Counted from the first letter of the stretch, positions 45,736 to 54,870 are shown. The stretch is DNA of 64,000 nt from Rhabdochlamydiaceae bacterium (GCA_019745395.1 JAIETG010000020.1:1-64000), one strand, 5' to 3'. The notes: generated by a model not told the origin, from the letters alone. Numbers and translations are program-made.

Positions 45736-46002
45736 CTAGTATTGAGCCTTCTTAGCCCCGGTATTGCTTGGTGTTACGTCGGTTGGCGTCTCAGTTGGGC
45801 GAGAATCTTGTTTAATTATGGGTTGTCCTTGCTGATTGTGCTGATGTGGAGCAGGGACGGCTGAACGAGAAGGCGGGGTGATCGCTCTAGGTCTGTCTTG
45901 GACTGTCGGAGGAGGTGTCCCTCCACCACTTAAAGAATAGCCTTCGACACTTAGTAAACTTCCCACAGCAATGATGGGAAATAGTATTTTATTGATCTTC
46001 AT
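45736..46002 (-). CDS. Small secreted proline-rich protein 3
   Basis: 88 residues with an AGGAG ribosome site, a signal peptide (MKINKILFPIIAVGSLLSVEG) and a Pro/Gln/His-rich chain starting LSGGGTPPP. It resembles genes 1 and 2 in size and composition only; its signal peptide and leader are different. Probably exported. No known family. Confidence 0.65.
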   Translation of the reverse strand: MKINKILFPIIAVGSLLSVEGYSLSGGGTPPPTVQDRPRAITPPSRSAVPAPHQHNQQGQPIIKQDSRPTETPTDVTPSNTGAKKAQY

Positions 46003-46084
46003 AACAGCTCCTAATAAGTGTGTATATTATTAGGTTATTATGTGGTTGTTATTTTATCAATTAATTAATTTAATTTAAGTGTTG

Positions 46085-47425
46085 TTAAGCTTCTAAGTTC
46101 CTCTTAGCCATATCGATGCGGCGACGCAAAGTCTCGTCTTGCTCAATCTGTCCGGAGATCTTTTTCCAGGCATGCAGAAGGGTGGAATGGGTTTTCCCTC
46201 CAAAAGCAGAAGACAGCTTCATTAGGGAGTCATTGATGAGCTCTTTGGCTAGATACATAGCAACTTGGCGAGGAAAGGCGATGTCTTTACTTCGACAATC
46301 TCCTTTTAGATCGGAAATTTTGACTTCAAAGATTAAAGAAACGCTTCTTAAGATGTTTTCTACCGAAACCTTCTTAGAGGGAGAGAGCTGGAAAAGTTCG
46401 CTGAGGGTTCTTTCTACACTCTCTTCTGTTACGTCAAGGCCGAGCATTTTACTGTGAGCGCTTAGACGGTTGATCGCTCCTTCTAGCTGCCTTACGTTAT
46501 TGTAAATGTGTTCTGCGATGAAAAAGGCGATTTTTTGGGGAAGGCGGATCCCTTTTTGCTCTGCTTTATATTGTAAAATAGCCACGCGTGTTTCTAAATC
46601 TGGAATACCAATATTGGCAACAAGTCCCCATTCCATGCGAGCTGTGAGCCGTTCAGAGAGATTCAGTTGTCCTGGGGGTTTATCGCTTGTAATAATGATC
46701 TGTTTGTTTTGATGGATGAGCGATTCAAAGGTGTTACAAAATTCCTCTTCGAAATTCATGCGATTTTGTAGGAATTGAATATCGTCGACTAAAAGAACAT
46801 CTAAAGAGCGGTAGAATCGCTTCATCTTATCTAATGTTTTATTGCGTAGGTTTTCGACTAGGTCGTTAATAAACCCTTCGGTTGTAATGCAGTGGATTCG
46901 GAGTTTGGGATGATTGTTTTTTACGTAGTGTCCAACTGCATGCAGAAGATGTGTCTTTCCAAGACCAACACCCCCGTGAATGAAAAGAGGGTTGTATGAT
47001 TTTCCGGGCCGCATAGCAACGCCTAATGCAGCGGATTTGACAAATTGATTGGAGGGGCCTTCGATGAAATTTTCAAAGTTGTACAGAGAATTGAGTTGAA
47101 AAGAGTCTTTAATCACAGGCTCTGGAAGAGGTGCTGTAATAGGTGATGGGGCTTCTTGTATTCTAGGAGATTGCTTTGCGATGACAAACTCGATGGAAAG
47201 ATCTCCTGACGGCGTTAAAGGAAAAAAGAGCGCGAGATCTTCTTTGTAATTATCGAGGAGGTATTCTTGTACAAAGATATTGGGAACTTCTAATGTGGTG
47301 CGGTCAGGGTGTCTGTCTATCTTTTGAATGGGGGCAAACCAATTAGCGAACTCCACAGAGGAACATCTTTCTTCCATACAATCTAAAAAAAGAGCCCAAG
47401 CATCTTGGGTTTGACTGGTAAGCAT
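46085..47425 (-). CDS. dnaA: Chromosomal replication initiator DnaA, second chlamydial type
   Basis: A 446-residue DnaA from the ATG at 47425 ([14 protein letters not shown]; the AAGGATGGG site upstream has proper spacing, unlike for the ATG at 47437). Domain I is present; the AAA domain shows [20 protein letters not shown] (Walker A) and [11 protein letters not shown] (Walker B); domain IV has the DNA-binding signature [20 protein letters not shown] and [19 protein letters not shown]. Chlamydiae carry two dnaA genes; its neighbours (a TPR protein and a small partner) point to the second type, dnaA2. I looked for a cluster of TTATCCACA-type boxes around it and found none, so this is probably not the origin. 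Confidence 0.95.
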   Translation of the reverse strand: MLTSQTQDAWALFLDCMEERCSSVEFANWFAPIQKIDRHPDRTTLEVPNIFVQEYLLDNYKEDLALFFPLTPSGDLSIEFVIAKQSPRIQEAPSPITAPLPEPVIKDSFQLNSLYNFENFIEGPSNQFVKSAALGVAMRPGKSYNPLFIHGGVGLGKTHLLHAVGHYVKNNHPKLRIHCITTEGFINDLVENLRNKTLDKMKRFYRSLDVLLVDDIQFLQNRMNFEEEFCNTFESLIHQNKQIIITSDKPPGQLNLSERLTARMEWGLVANIGIPDLETRVAILQYKAEQKGIRLPQKIAFFIAEHIYNNVRQLEGAINRLSAHSKMLGLDVTEESVERTLSELFQLSPSKKVSVENILRSVSLIFEVKISDLKGDCRSKDIAFPRQVAMYLAKELINDSLMKLSSAFGGKTHSTLLHAWKKISGQIEQDETLRRRIDMAKRNLEA

Positions 47426-47551
47426 AGAGTATCCCATCCTTAATAAGGCTTATTCGTGAACAAACTTTCCACAAGCGAATGTTGCATTGATTTTATGACG
47501 TCAAGTTAGCATTCGATGAGAAAGCATGCAACAAAATTCACCAGTTTCCTT

Positions 47552-47947
47552 TCAAGAATGGGCGAGAATTAGAGCTGATGCTTGACCCGCAATTTCCGGA
47601 ATGGAATGCGATTCAAGCGCTTTGGCTTGCAGGAGCGCTTGTTTTTTGTAACCTAAAGCAAAGAGTGCTTTAGATCGATTTAAAAGAGTGGGGCCGTGAT
47701 GAGGATCTACTTTAACAGCTTTTTCTAAATAGTTGAGAGCGGCAAAAGAGTTCCCTTGCTCCAAATATAAAGCCCCGAGAGTTTGTAGATCATAGGCGTC
47801 ATTTTCTGATAAAATGACGAGAGCTTCAAAAAAACTGATAGCGATATCGTATCTGCCTTGCTTGATATAGGCATATCCTACAAAGCGAATGTCTTCGAGC
47901 TCTTCTAGGTTCCATCCTAAAATTTCTAGCCAGTTGATGTAGCTCAT
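47552..47947 (-). CDS. TPR protein, secretion-chaperone-like
   Basis: 131 residues with three TPR units (VGYAYIKQGRYDIAISFFEA; LGALYLEQGNSFAALNYLEK; RSKALFALGYKKQALLQAKA). The size and TPR array match class II type III secretion chaperones of the LcrH/SycD kind. In Chlamydia a TPR gene of the same size precedes dnaA2 in this position. Its ribosome site (AAAGGATAGGA) includes the stop of the upstream gene, so both are cotranslated. Confidence 0.8.
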   Translation of the reverse strand: MSYINWLEILGWNLEELEDIRFVGYAYIKQGRYDIAISFFEALVILSENDAYDLQTLGALYLEQGNSFAALNYLEKAVKVDPHHGPTLLNRSKALFALGYKKQALLQAKALESHSIPEIAGQASALILAHS

Positions 47948-47951
47948 GATC

Positions 47952-48464
47952 CTATCCTTTTTGATATTGCATGCGTCTGGCCGTAATATCGATCATGCAT
48001 TTGTCGAGAAACAGAAGGTTTTTTAAAAGAGCTAGTAAAATTTTCTGTTCTTTTTCTTGATCTTCCCGTTCGATATCATCTTCCCATGCAGTGCTGTTTT
48101 GTTTTTTTTTGCGTTCTTTGTTTTGTTCGTCGGATTTTTCTTTCAGTTGCGCTGCAATTTTTTTTTCTTGGTTCTCTGTTTTTTCTTGAGTTCCTAAAGA
48201 AGGAATGACCTGGTAGGTGAACAGCCTTTTTCTTTGCTCTCCATAGTGTTTTGGCATTTCGAAGAGCGCCCAAGCGGCATTTTTTTTGCTGGTATCAAAT
48301 AGGAGATCAAATTCCGAGGCAAAAAAGGGCGTAGTAACATCCACTTCAGCTTGTCTTGGAATCCCTCTTGCTTCTTTGAGGATCTTTTTATCGAGCTCTT
48401 GTTGATCAAATGCATATCGAGTCGAAGCGTCCAGGCCTAAGTTGTCTATGGTTCTTGGTGCCAT
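47952..48464 (-). CDS. Conserved chlamydial hypothetical protein, coupled to the TPR gene
   Basis: A 170-residue cytosolic protein with a polar, strongly charged, partly coiled-coil middle (KTENQEKKIAAQLKEKSDEQ, residues 92-111; KKKQNSTAWEDDIEREDQE) and an amphipathic C-terminal helix (KILLALLKNLLFLDKCMIDI). It has no known domain. The gene sits directly upstream of the TPR gene with four bases between them, so it may be the client or partner of that putative chaperone. The same pair is found near dnaA2 in Chlamydia. Confidence 0.7.
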   Translation of the reverse strand: MAPRTIDNLGLDASTRYAFDQQELDKKILKEARGIPRQAEVDVTTPFFASEFDLLFDTSKKNAAWALFEMPKHYGEQRKRLFTYQVIPSLGTQEKTENQEKKIAAQLKEKSDEQNKERKKKQNSTAWEDDIEREDQEKEQKILLALLKNLLFLDKCMIDITARRMQYQKG

Positions 48465-48627
48465 TTATAGCTCCTCATGTCTAAAAGGTGTTTAATTATA
48501 TTTTGTTCTTATAGTTATATTAATATCAATGTTTTTATTGTTGCAATTTTTTACGTTTTAATTAATGTTCAAAATAAGGCTCGGAGGTTGGTTTTTGAGG
48601 GGTGTCTTGGTGGAGCGTAGTCAGATT

Positions 48628-48770
48628 CCCACTTTTTCCCACTTTTTTTAGTTAGTGTAACTTTCTGGTCTGTAGTGGGTTGTTTTGGGAAAAAAATTTG
48701 AGTCAAGAGTTTTTATTTAAAAAGATTGATCGTTTTGGTCAACTAGTGTTAAATGGTGGAAAAGAGTGGG
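48628..48770. promoter_or_regulatory. MraZ-type operator: three pairs of TGGG repeats with 10-base spacing
   Basis: MraZ binds TGGG words spaced ten bases apart. Here, CCCA (minus-strand TGGG) at 48628-48631 and 48638-48641, TGGG at 48676-48679 and 48686-48689 (both in the plus sense), and a further pair just before the mraZ start, TGGA at 48757-48760 and TGGG at 48767-48770. All three pairs have exactly ten-base spacing. They lie in the 48465-48773 gap between the divergent transcripts of mraZ and the small gene at 48464. A TTGATC-17-TTAAAT promoter candidate sits at 48727-48755. MraZ autoregulation is the expected role. Confidence 0.7.
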
Positions 48771-48773
48771 AAT

Positions 48774-49274
48774 ATGAGCAAGTTTTTCTTCAGTGGATGT
48801 ACTTCAGCAAAGCTAGACGATAAAAATCGTTTCGTTTTGCCTCAGTCCCTGAGATTTGGACTTGTAGAAAATGGAGAATTGGAATTTAGCATTGCTCTTG
48901 GACTTGGCGGATGTCTTGCGATCTATCGTCAAAGCGATATCCAGAAGATTGTGGAGAAGTTTCAATCCAAGCAGCATATAGGCAAGTTTCAGAAGTTTTT
49001 TACTCTGTTTTTTTCCACATTACACCAAACCACATGCGATAAGATTGGAAGAGTGATTCTTCCTCCAGTGCTTAAGAATGCTGTTGGTATTAAAGGGGAT
49101 ATTGTTATCGCGGGAGTCTTGAATAAGATCGAGATTTGGCCAGCTGAAAAATATAACGAGCAGTTACAGAATTTGATGAAAGGTAAAGATCCAGAGATGA
49201 ATCTTGCTAAACTATGCGAAGAGGCTTTTGCTCTTTTAGAAGACGAAACTCAAGGGGAAGAAGATGAACAATAA
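48774..49274 (+). CDS. mraZ: Transcriptional regulator / division-cluster protein MraZ
   Basis: A 166-residue protein from the ATG at 48774 (MSKFFFSGCTSAKLDDKNRF); the GTG-type start seven codons earlier has no support. The two AbrB-like MraZ repeats are present: AKLDDKNRFVLPQSLR in the first, TTCDKIGRVILPPVLKNAVG in the second, each with the D-x-x-x-R signature. MraZ represses its own division cluster by binding TGGG repeats, which are plentiful upstream. The stop overlaps rsmH by 11 bases, so mraZ and rsmH are cotranscribed. Confidence 0.93.
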   Translation: MSKFFFSGCTSAKLDDKNRFVLPQSLRFGLVENGELEFSIALGLGGCLAIYRQSDIQKIVEKFQSKQHIGKFQKFFTLFFSTLHQTTCDKIGRVILPPVLKNAVGIKGDIVIAGVLNKIEIWPAEKYNEQLQNLMKGKDPEMNLAKLCEEAFALLEDETQGEEDEQ

Positions 49275-50180
49275 AAGGCCCCATATTTCGATTTTAGAAA
49301 ATGAAATGGCTGAAATTTTTGCAGGAAGTACTCTCAAAGTTTATGTAGATGGCACATTAGGAGCCGGTGGACATGCTAAGAGAATCTTGCAAGAGCATCC
49401 TGAAATAGAGTGTTTTATTGGGTTTGATCAAGATCCAGATGCTTTAGCTATTGCAAAAGAGACATTGCGAGAGTGGGAAGGGAAAATTCATTTAGTTCAT
49501 GCAAATTTTGATCAGTTAACAGAAGTTCTTCAAGAAAGGGGCGTGACTGCGGTCGACGGTTTTTTTTTGACATCGGAGTTTCGTCCATGCAGCTCGATCA
49601 AGAGCTGAAGGGATTTAGTTTTTTAAAAGAGGGGCCATTAGATATGAGAATGAATCCATTAAGTCAACTCGATGCAGAGACTATCATCAATGAATGGTCT
49701 GAAAGAGAGTTAGGAGACATCTTCTGGCAATATGGAGAAGAGCCTAAGTGGAAGGTCATTAGTAAAGCGATTGTACAAGCGAGAAGAAAGTGTCGTATTT
49801 GTACAACGAAACAACTATCGGATCTCATTTCTTCTTGCCGAGGCCGTGTTAAGGGGAAACTTCATCCAGCAACTCTTGTATTTCAAGCTTTGAGAATTTG
49901 TGTAAATAAAGAGCTCGACGTTCTTCAAAATGCTCTAGATCAAGCCTTAAAGTTGCTAGCAACTCACGGGAAGGTCGGGGTGATCAGTTTTCATAGTTTA
50001 GAAGACCGAATTGTAAAAAACATATTCCGTGAAGCATCAACTCCTATTCGTGAAGGAAAAGAGAAATTGGTCCCCTTGATGAAGTTGTTAACTAAGAAGC
50101 CGATTGTTCCGACACTTGCAGAGATTCGAAAAAATGCGAGAGCACGAAGTGCTAAAATGCGGTTTGCAGAAAAAAATTGA
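49264..50180 (+). CDS. rsmH: 16S rRNA (cytosine1402-N4)-methyltransferase, interrupted by a frameshift
   Basis: RsmH methylates N4 of C1402 in 16S rRNA. The first part (residues 1-100) holds the SAM-binding motifs: VYVDGTLGAGGHAKRIL and IGFDQDPDAL. Reading into GGT plus a run of eight T (49561-49568) then breaks the frame: it ends in LTSEFRPCSSIKS. In the -1 frame right after the T-run comes DIGVSSMQLD, the expected next conserved motif, and the rest continues to 50180 (FQALRICVNKEL, GVISFHSLEDRIVKN, KNARARSAKMR). One additional T (nine instead of eight) restores the frame. So a complete gene is split by a one-base deletion or slippage in a homopolymer. The neighbours are intact, and it is annotated here as one gene; either a sequencing error, a recent mutation or programmed slippage. 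Confidence 0.88.
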
Positions 50181-50196
50181 AGTGGAAAAAAAAGAA

Positions 50197-50565
50197 ATGA
50201 GATCGAGTAAGGGATGGGTTGTTCAAATTGCTGTTTGCCTCGTAATGCTAGGCGGTTTTCTTTTTTCTTATCTAGAAAAACAAAATGAGCTAACGCAAAT
50301 CCGTATCTACGTCCCAAAACTTGTGAAAGAAATTCGAAATATCCAAGAAGAAAGCGTTCAGCTTTCCTATCAAATTCAAGCTTTTGAACATCCTGAGCAC
50401 CTAATGCAGCTTGCAGCAGAGCCTCAGTTCAGTCATTTAAAATACCCATTAAGTAAAGATATTCTTGTCTTGCAAGAAACTCCTTTTATAGAAGATGTTT
50501 ATGCTTGCAAAACAAACATCGTTCCCTCAAAAGTTAAGCACACATTGGCAGTAGGAGCAAAGTAA
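50197..50565 (+). CDS. ftsL: FtsL-like cell-division membrane protein
   Basis: 122 residues from the ATG at 50197, 16 bases after the rsmH stop. A short basic start, one membrane helix (WVVQIAVCLVMLGGFLFSYL), then a coiled-coil-like stretch (LVKEIRNIQEESVQLSYQIQ) and a conserved FtsL-type QLAAEPQFSHLKYP. A longer start at 50104 inside rsmH is less likely. Position between rsmH and ftsI is the conserved ftsL place. It probably bridges PBP3 and other division proteins. Confidence 0.8.
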   Translation: MRSSKGWVVQIAVCLVMLGGFLFSYLEKQNELTQIRIYVPKLVKEIRNIQEESVQLSYQIQAFEHPEHLMQLAAEPQFSHLKYPLSKDILVLQETPFIEDVYACKTNIVPSKVKHTLAVGAK

Positions 50566-50567
50566 GC

Positions 50568-52595
50568 ATGGTTCGTAGACGCCTTGGTGGTTTTCCTTTT
50601 TTAGAAAACCGCAAACGTCTGGTCTTTTTGTCTGTGGGTCTTGCCTTTCTTTTTTGTTTACTTCTTATTCAGTTCTATCGTCTACAGATCGTAGAAGGAG
50701 ATAAGTGGCACAAAAAGGCTTTAGCACAACATGAGCTCAGAATTATAGAGCCCTATAAAAGAGGCACTTTTTACTCTAACACTTCTCTTAGACGAGGTCA
50801 TCCAGAGACTCTGATTCCTTTTGTCACGGATGTAGAAAAATCGCATCTATATGTAGATTCGGTTTCTGTTCCAGAGGCGCATAAAGCTGAGGTTGTGCAA
50901 AAATTGTCTTTGCTTTTTTCCTTTGGGGAAAAGGAAAAAGAAAAACTCTCTGCACAGGTTTTCAAAAAATCAAGAAGTCGTCGCTTGATTAGTTGGATGA
51001 GCCAAGAAAAAAGAAAAGAAATTGAAAAGTGGTGGTTTCCTTACGCTAGAGCGCATAAAATTCCTCGTAACGCTCTGTTTTTTGTCCAAGATTTTCAGCG
51101 CTCTTACCCCTATGGGAAAATGTTGGGGCAAATTCTTCATACTGTGCGTGATGAAAGAGATCCCAAGACGCATGATCAGATTCCTACAGGAGGATTAGAA
51201 CTTTCTTTACAATCTTTCGTAAAAGGGAAAGAGGGTAAGAGAGTCCTTTTAAGATCTCCTCGTAATGCTTTAGATTTCGGAACTGTAGTGACTGTTCCTG
51301 AAGATGGCGCTGATGTGTTTTTGACGATCAATCACTATTTACAAGCAGTTTCTGAAGAAGAAATTGCAAAGGCTGTAGAAAAAGCAGGAGCTAAACACGG
51401 TTGGGCTATCATGATGGATCCTCATACAGGAGAGATCTTGTCATGGGCGCAGTATCCTTCTTTTGAGCCTGCGAATTATCGCAGTTTTTTCAACGATCCT
51501 TCTTTACAAAAACGCGCGGAGATCAAGGGGATTATAGAGCCATTTGAACCAGGTTCTACTATGAAGCCCATCACGATGTTGATTTGTTTAAAGGCTAATG
51601 AAGAGCTGTTGAAAAGAGGAAAACCTCCTTTATTTTCTCCTTTAGAAAAAGTTGCGACCTCTAACGGTTTTTTCCCAGGCAGATCTAAACCCATTAGAGA
51701 TACCAGACTGCATCATTATTTAAATATGTACATGGCTTTGCAAAAGTCTTCTAATATCTACATGGCTCGCATGATTCAAAGAGTGATCGAACAGTTGGGA
51801 GAAGAGTGGTATCGCAATTGTTTGCATGATATTTTTGGATTTGGGAAGAAAACAGGGATAGAACTTTCTTCAGAAAGCTCGGGCCTTCTTCCATCTCCCC
51901 ATAAAAAGCATCCTAATGGTGCTGTTGAATGGTCGAAACCGACTCCTTTTTCTATTTCCTTTGGTCATAATATTTTAGTGACTAGCGTACAGATGCTGAA
52001 AGCGTACGCGATGATCGCTAATGGTGGATATGAAGTACAGCCCAGCTTAATTCGGAAAATTGTTAAAACACATCGAGATGGAACCTCAGAGGTCCTGCTG
52101 GATAATGCAGAAAAACGAAAAATGCAACAAAAGACGCCTCTTTTGAGTGCAGCTTCGTTGTCTGAAGTTTTGAAAGGGATGCTGTATGTTACAAAGCCCG
52201 GGGGGGCAGCTCCCAAGGGTGATATTTTTGGGTATACAGAGGTGGGAAAAACGGCCACTTCTGAAAAAGTGATTAACGGTACCTATTCGAAAAAAGATCA
52301 CGTCTCTACTTTTATTGGTTTTTGTCCAGCTTACAATCCTCGATTTGTTTTGGTGATTGTGATTGATGAGCCGGAATATAAAATTATTCCAGGAGTTGGG
52401 AAAAATCAGTACGGGGGCAATTGTGCGGCTCCAGCTTTTTGTGAAATTGGGAAAAAAACATTGCAATATTTAGGTGTAGAACCTGATGATCCTTTCGGAT
52501 TTCCTCCAGGAGATCCTAGAAGAGATGCCTCTAAGGCCGTCTGGGTTAAAGAAGCTGCACAATTAAAAGAACTATACGACAACTGGAACAAATGA
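50568..52595 (+). CDS. ftsI: Penicillin-binding protein 3 (FtsI), septal transpeptidase
   Basis: A 675-residue class B PBP with an N-terminal anchor (residues 18-36), a dimerisation domain, and a transpeptidase domain. Catalytic motifs: EPGSTMKPI with Ser330, Lys333; SSN at 394-396; and at the third position GKTA (Lys561-Thr562-Ala563) where KTG is usual. Gly to Ala at this place narrows the active-site strand and may influence beta-lactam binding. It makes septal peptidoglycan together with MurE and AmiA products. ATGA overlap with murE shows translational coupling. Confidence 0.94.
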   Translation: MVRRRLGGFPFLENRKRLVFLSVGLAFLFCLLLIQFYRLQIVEGDKWHKKALAQHELRIIEPYKRGTFYSNTSLRRGHPETLIPFVTDVEKSHLYVDSVSVPEAHKAEVVQKLSLLFSFGEKEKEKLSAQVFKKSRSRRLISWMSQEKRKEIEKWWFPYARAHKIPRNALFFVQDFQRSYPYGKMLGQILHTVRDERDPKTHDQIPTGGLELSLQSFVKGKEGKRVLLRSPRNALDFGTVVTVPEDGADVFLTINHYLQAVSEEEIAKAVEKAGAKHGWAIMMDPHTGEILSWAQYPSFEPANYRSFFNDPSLQKRAEIKGIIEPFEPGSTMKPITMLICLKANEELLKRGKPPLFSPLEKVATSNGFFPGRSKPIRDTRLHHYLNMYMALQKSSNIYMARMIQRVIEQLGEEWYRNCLHDIFGFGKKTGIELSSESSGLLPSPHKKHPNGAVEWSKPTPFSISFGHNILVTSVQMLKAYAMIANGGYEVQPSLIRKIVKTHRDGTSEVLLDNAEKRKMQQKTPLLSAASLSEVLKGMLYVTKPGGAAPKGDIFGYTEVGKTATSEKVINGTYSKKDHVSTFIGFCPAYNPRFVLVIVIDEPEYKIIPGVGKNQYGGNCAAPAFCEIGKKTLQYLGVEPDDPFGFPPGDPRRDASKAVWVKEAAQLKELYDNWNK

Positions 52596-54064
52596 AACTC
52601 AAGCAACTAGTCAAAGGGATTCCTTCTTTAGAAATCAAAGGCTCTAAAGATGTAGAGATTTTAGGTCTTTGTAACAACTCTCAATTCGCAGCTCCTGGGT
52701 ATTTATTTTTTGCGAAAAAGGGAAGTAAGCTTTCTGGCAATCAGTTCATTCGGGACGCTGCTCTTGCTGGATCTGTTGCGATTGCAACAGATCTATTCGA
52801 TCCTTTTTTAAAACAGGTAGTACAGATTGTGCATCCTGATGTTACAGCGTTAGAATCTCTTTTAACAGAGCGTTTTTACGACTATCCTTCCCATCAATTG
52901 CTTTCCATTGGCATTACGGGTACGAATGGGAAAACTACTTGTTCTTACCTCATTAAACATTTTCTAGATAGAGTCGGAATTGCAACAGGACTTATAGGAA
53001 CTATTGAATGGATTATCAAGGATAAGATCCTTCCTTCTAATTTGACAACTCCTGATGCCATTACAAGTCAAAAGCTTCTTCATGAAATGAAAATAACGGG
53101 CTGTCAAGGTGTGGTAATGGAGGTGTCTTCTCATGCCTTGGTCCAAAAAAGAGTTGCTTGTATCGATTTTGATATCGCTATTTTTACGAACCTTACACAA
53201 GATCATCTCGATTATCATGAGACAATGGAAGAGTATGCAAAAGCTAAGGCTATTCTCTTTTCTTCTTTGGGAAGTCATGGAAATGTGGGGAAGTCCTATC
53301 CGAAACTTGCGATTGTCAATTGTGACAGTCCTTGGGCTTCAACGATGATTCGAGACCTAAAAGCTCCACTTCTTACCTATGGACTTTGTCAGGAATCTGA
53401 TGTGCGTGCAGAAGAAATTAAGCTTTCTCCTAAAGGTAGCTCTTGCTGGATTTGTTATCGAGATCTCCGGCTACCTTTTACTACTGCTTTGATCGGTAAG
53501 TTTAACATCTATAATTACCTCGCAGTTATAGCAACTGCTATAGGGCTAAATTTTGATCTTCCCTCTATTCTTTCCATCCTTTCTTCTTTCCCAGCAGTTC
53601 CAGGACGTTTAGAGCGTGTAGAGAATCAGCAGGGGAAAAATATCTTCGTTGATTATGCGCATACGGAAGATGCATTAAAAAACGTCTTAGAAGCGTTGCG
53701 GGAAATTGCTGTAGGGCGTGTCTTGTGTGTTTTTGGATGTGGAGGTAATCGAGATAAGCAAAAGCGTCCAAAGATGGGTGCCGTTGCAGAAAAACTTTCC
53801 GATGCTTTATGGATTACTTCTGATAATCCTCGGGGAGAATCTCCAGAATCAATCATCCAAGATATTTTAGCTGGGATCCAAGATGTTAAAAAAGTGTGTA
53901 TAGAAGTGGATCGAAGAAAGGCTATTGAAAAAGCTATTAGCCAGATGAAATCAGACGACGTTCTTCTAATAGCAGGGAAGGGACATGAAAATTACCAGGT
54001 TTTTTCCCATCATACAATCCATTTTGATGACAGAATCATCGCAAAAGAGTATTGTCGGTGCTAG
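52592..54064 (+). CDS. murE: UDP-MurNAc-L-Ala-D-Glu:meso-DAP ligase
   Basis: Adds meso-diaminopimelate to the peptidoglycan stem peptide. The 490-residue Mur ligase has GITGTNGKTTCSYL with the P-loop at residues 110-116, the NLTQDHLDYH motif, VDYAHTEDALKNVLEAL and, at residues 411-414, DNPR, the signature for meso-DAP rather than lysine. Overlaps ftsI by ATGA, and amiA begins 32 bases later. Confidence 0.95.
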   Translation: MKLKQLVKGIPSLEIKGSKDVEILGLCNNSQFAAPGYLFFAKKGSKLSGNQFIRDAALAGSVAIATDLFDPFLKQVVQIVHPDVTALESLLTERFYDYPSHQLLSIGITGTNGKTTCSYLIKHFLDRVGIATGLIGTIEWIIKDKILPSNLTTPDAITSQKLLHEMKITGCQGVVMEVSSHALVQKRVACIDFDIAIFTNLTQDHLDYHETMEEYAKAKAILFSSLGSHGNVGKSYPKLAIVNCDSPWASTMIRDLKAPLLTYGLCQESDVRAEEIKLSPKGSSCWICYRDLRLPFTTALIGKFNIYNYLAVIATAIGLNFDLPSILSILSSFPAVPGRLERVENQQGKNIFVDYAHTEDALKNVLEALREIAVGRVLCVFGCGGNRDKQKRPKMGAVAEKLSDALWITSDNPRGESPESIIQDILAGIQDVKKVCIEVDRRKAIEKAISQMKSDDVLLIAGKGHENYQVFSHHTIHFDDRIIAKEYCRC

Positions 54065-54096
54065 CAGTCTAACTTGGAAAAAGAGACCCTTGTCCT

Positions 54097-54792
54097 ATGG
54101 TTGTTATGTGGTATTTAAAAAGAGGCTTATTTTTTGCCTGCCTTTTCCTCTTTTTCTCTATCGCTGAGGGCAAGTCCTCTTCATCTCTTCATTTAAATTC
54201 GATGGCTTCAGAACGAGAGACGCTCCCGATTTCTAAAGTACAAGGTCCTTTAGTTGTTTTGGATGCAGGCCATGGAGGTAAGGATGAAGGGGCCAAAGTG
54301 CGTTCTTTACAAGAGAAAAAAATTGCTCTTTTGACCACTTTGTACACGAAAAGATATTTAGAAGGTTTGGGCTATCGCGTTTTGCTAACTCGATCTAAAG
54401 ATACGTATGTTCCTTTAGCAAAAAGAGTGCTCATAGCTAATAAAATGAACTGCGCTCTTTTTGTTAGCATCCATTTTAATACGGCTCCCAATCACTTAGC
54501 TCAAGGGCTTGAAGTATATTATACAGGAGAGAGTTCTGCGCGAGGCAGATCCTCTCGTAAACTCGCCAACTTTTTGCTCTACTACGTTATGGATCAAACA
54601 GGAGCTCTTTCCCGAGGAATAAAACTGGGAAATCACTTATATGTAATCCGTGAGACGCAGATGCCTGCTGTTCTATTTGAAGCAGGGTTCATGACGAATC
54701 CGGAAGAAGGATCTAAGATGAAGGATAAAGCGTATTTGGAAAGGATCGCTAAGGGGATCTCTCAAGGAATAGACAGGTATCTTCGCTCGTAA
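54097..54792 (+). CDS. amiA: N-acetylmuramoyl-L-alanine amidase (Amidase_3)
   Basis: A 231-residue zinc amidase that cuts the amide bond between MurNAc and the stem peptide during septum splitting. After a membrane or signal segment (LFFACLFLFFSIAEG) it has the zinc ligands His59 (VLDAGHGG), Glu73 and His126 (FVSIHFN), with the catalytic Glu195 in VLFEAGFMTNP. Only a weak ribosome site; ATG at 54106 (residue 4) is possible. It closes the conserved peptidoglycan block; in Chlamydia amiA follows murE too. Confidence 0.93.
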   Translation: MVVMWYLKRGLFFACLFLFFSIAEGKSSSSLHLNSMASERETLPISKVQGPLVVLDAGHGGKDEGAKVRSLQEKKIALLTTLYTKRYLEGLGYRVLLTRSKDTYVPLAKRVLIANKMNCALFVSIHFNTAPNHLAQGLEVYYTGESSARGRSSRKLANFLLYYVMDQTGALSRGIKLGNHLYVIRETQMPAVLFEAGFMTNPEEGSKMKDKAYLERIAKGISQGIDRYLRS

Positions 54793-54797
54793 AAATT

Positions 54798-54870
54798 GTC
54801 CTCGGCGCGAGTTGAACGCACGACCTGTTGCTTAGGAGGCAACCGCTCTATCCACCTGAGCTACGAGGAC
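54798..54870 (-). tRNA. tRNA-Arg, anticodon CCU
   Basis: On the minus strand, GTCCTCG pairs with CGAGGAC as acceptor stem; the D arm (GCTC...GAGC), anticodon arm (GTTGC - CTCCTAA - GCAAC, anticodon CCT) and T arm (GTGCG - TTCAACT - CGCGC) are all perfect. 73 nt, CCA not encoded. It lies immediately after amiA, which is where the order known from Chlamydia breaks off. Confidence 0.95.

Noticed and set aside
47426-47551. Replication origin next to dnaA
   Set aside because: Only one weak box-like word (TTTCCACA); no cluster and no unwinding element.
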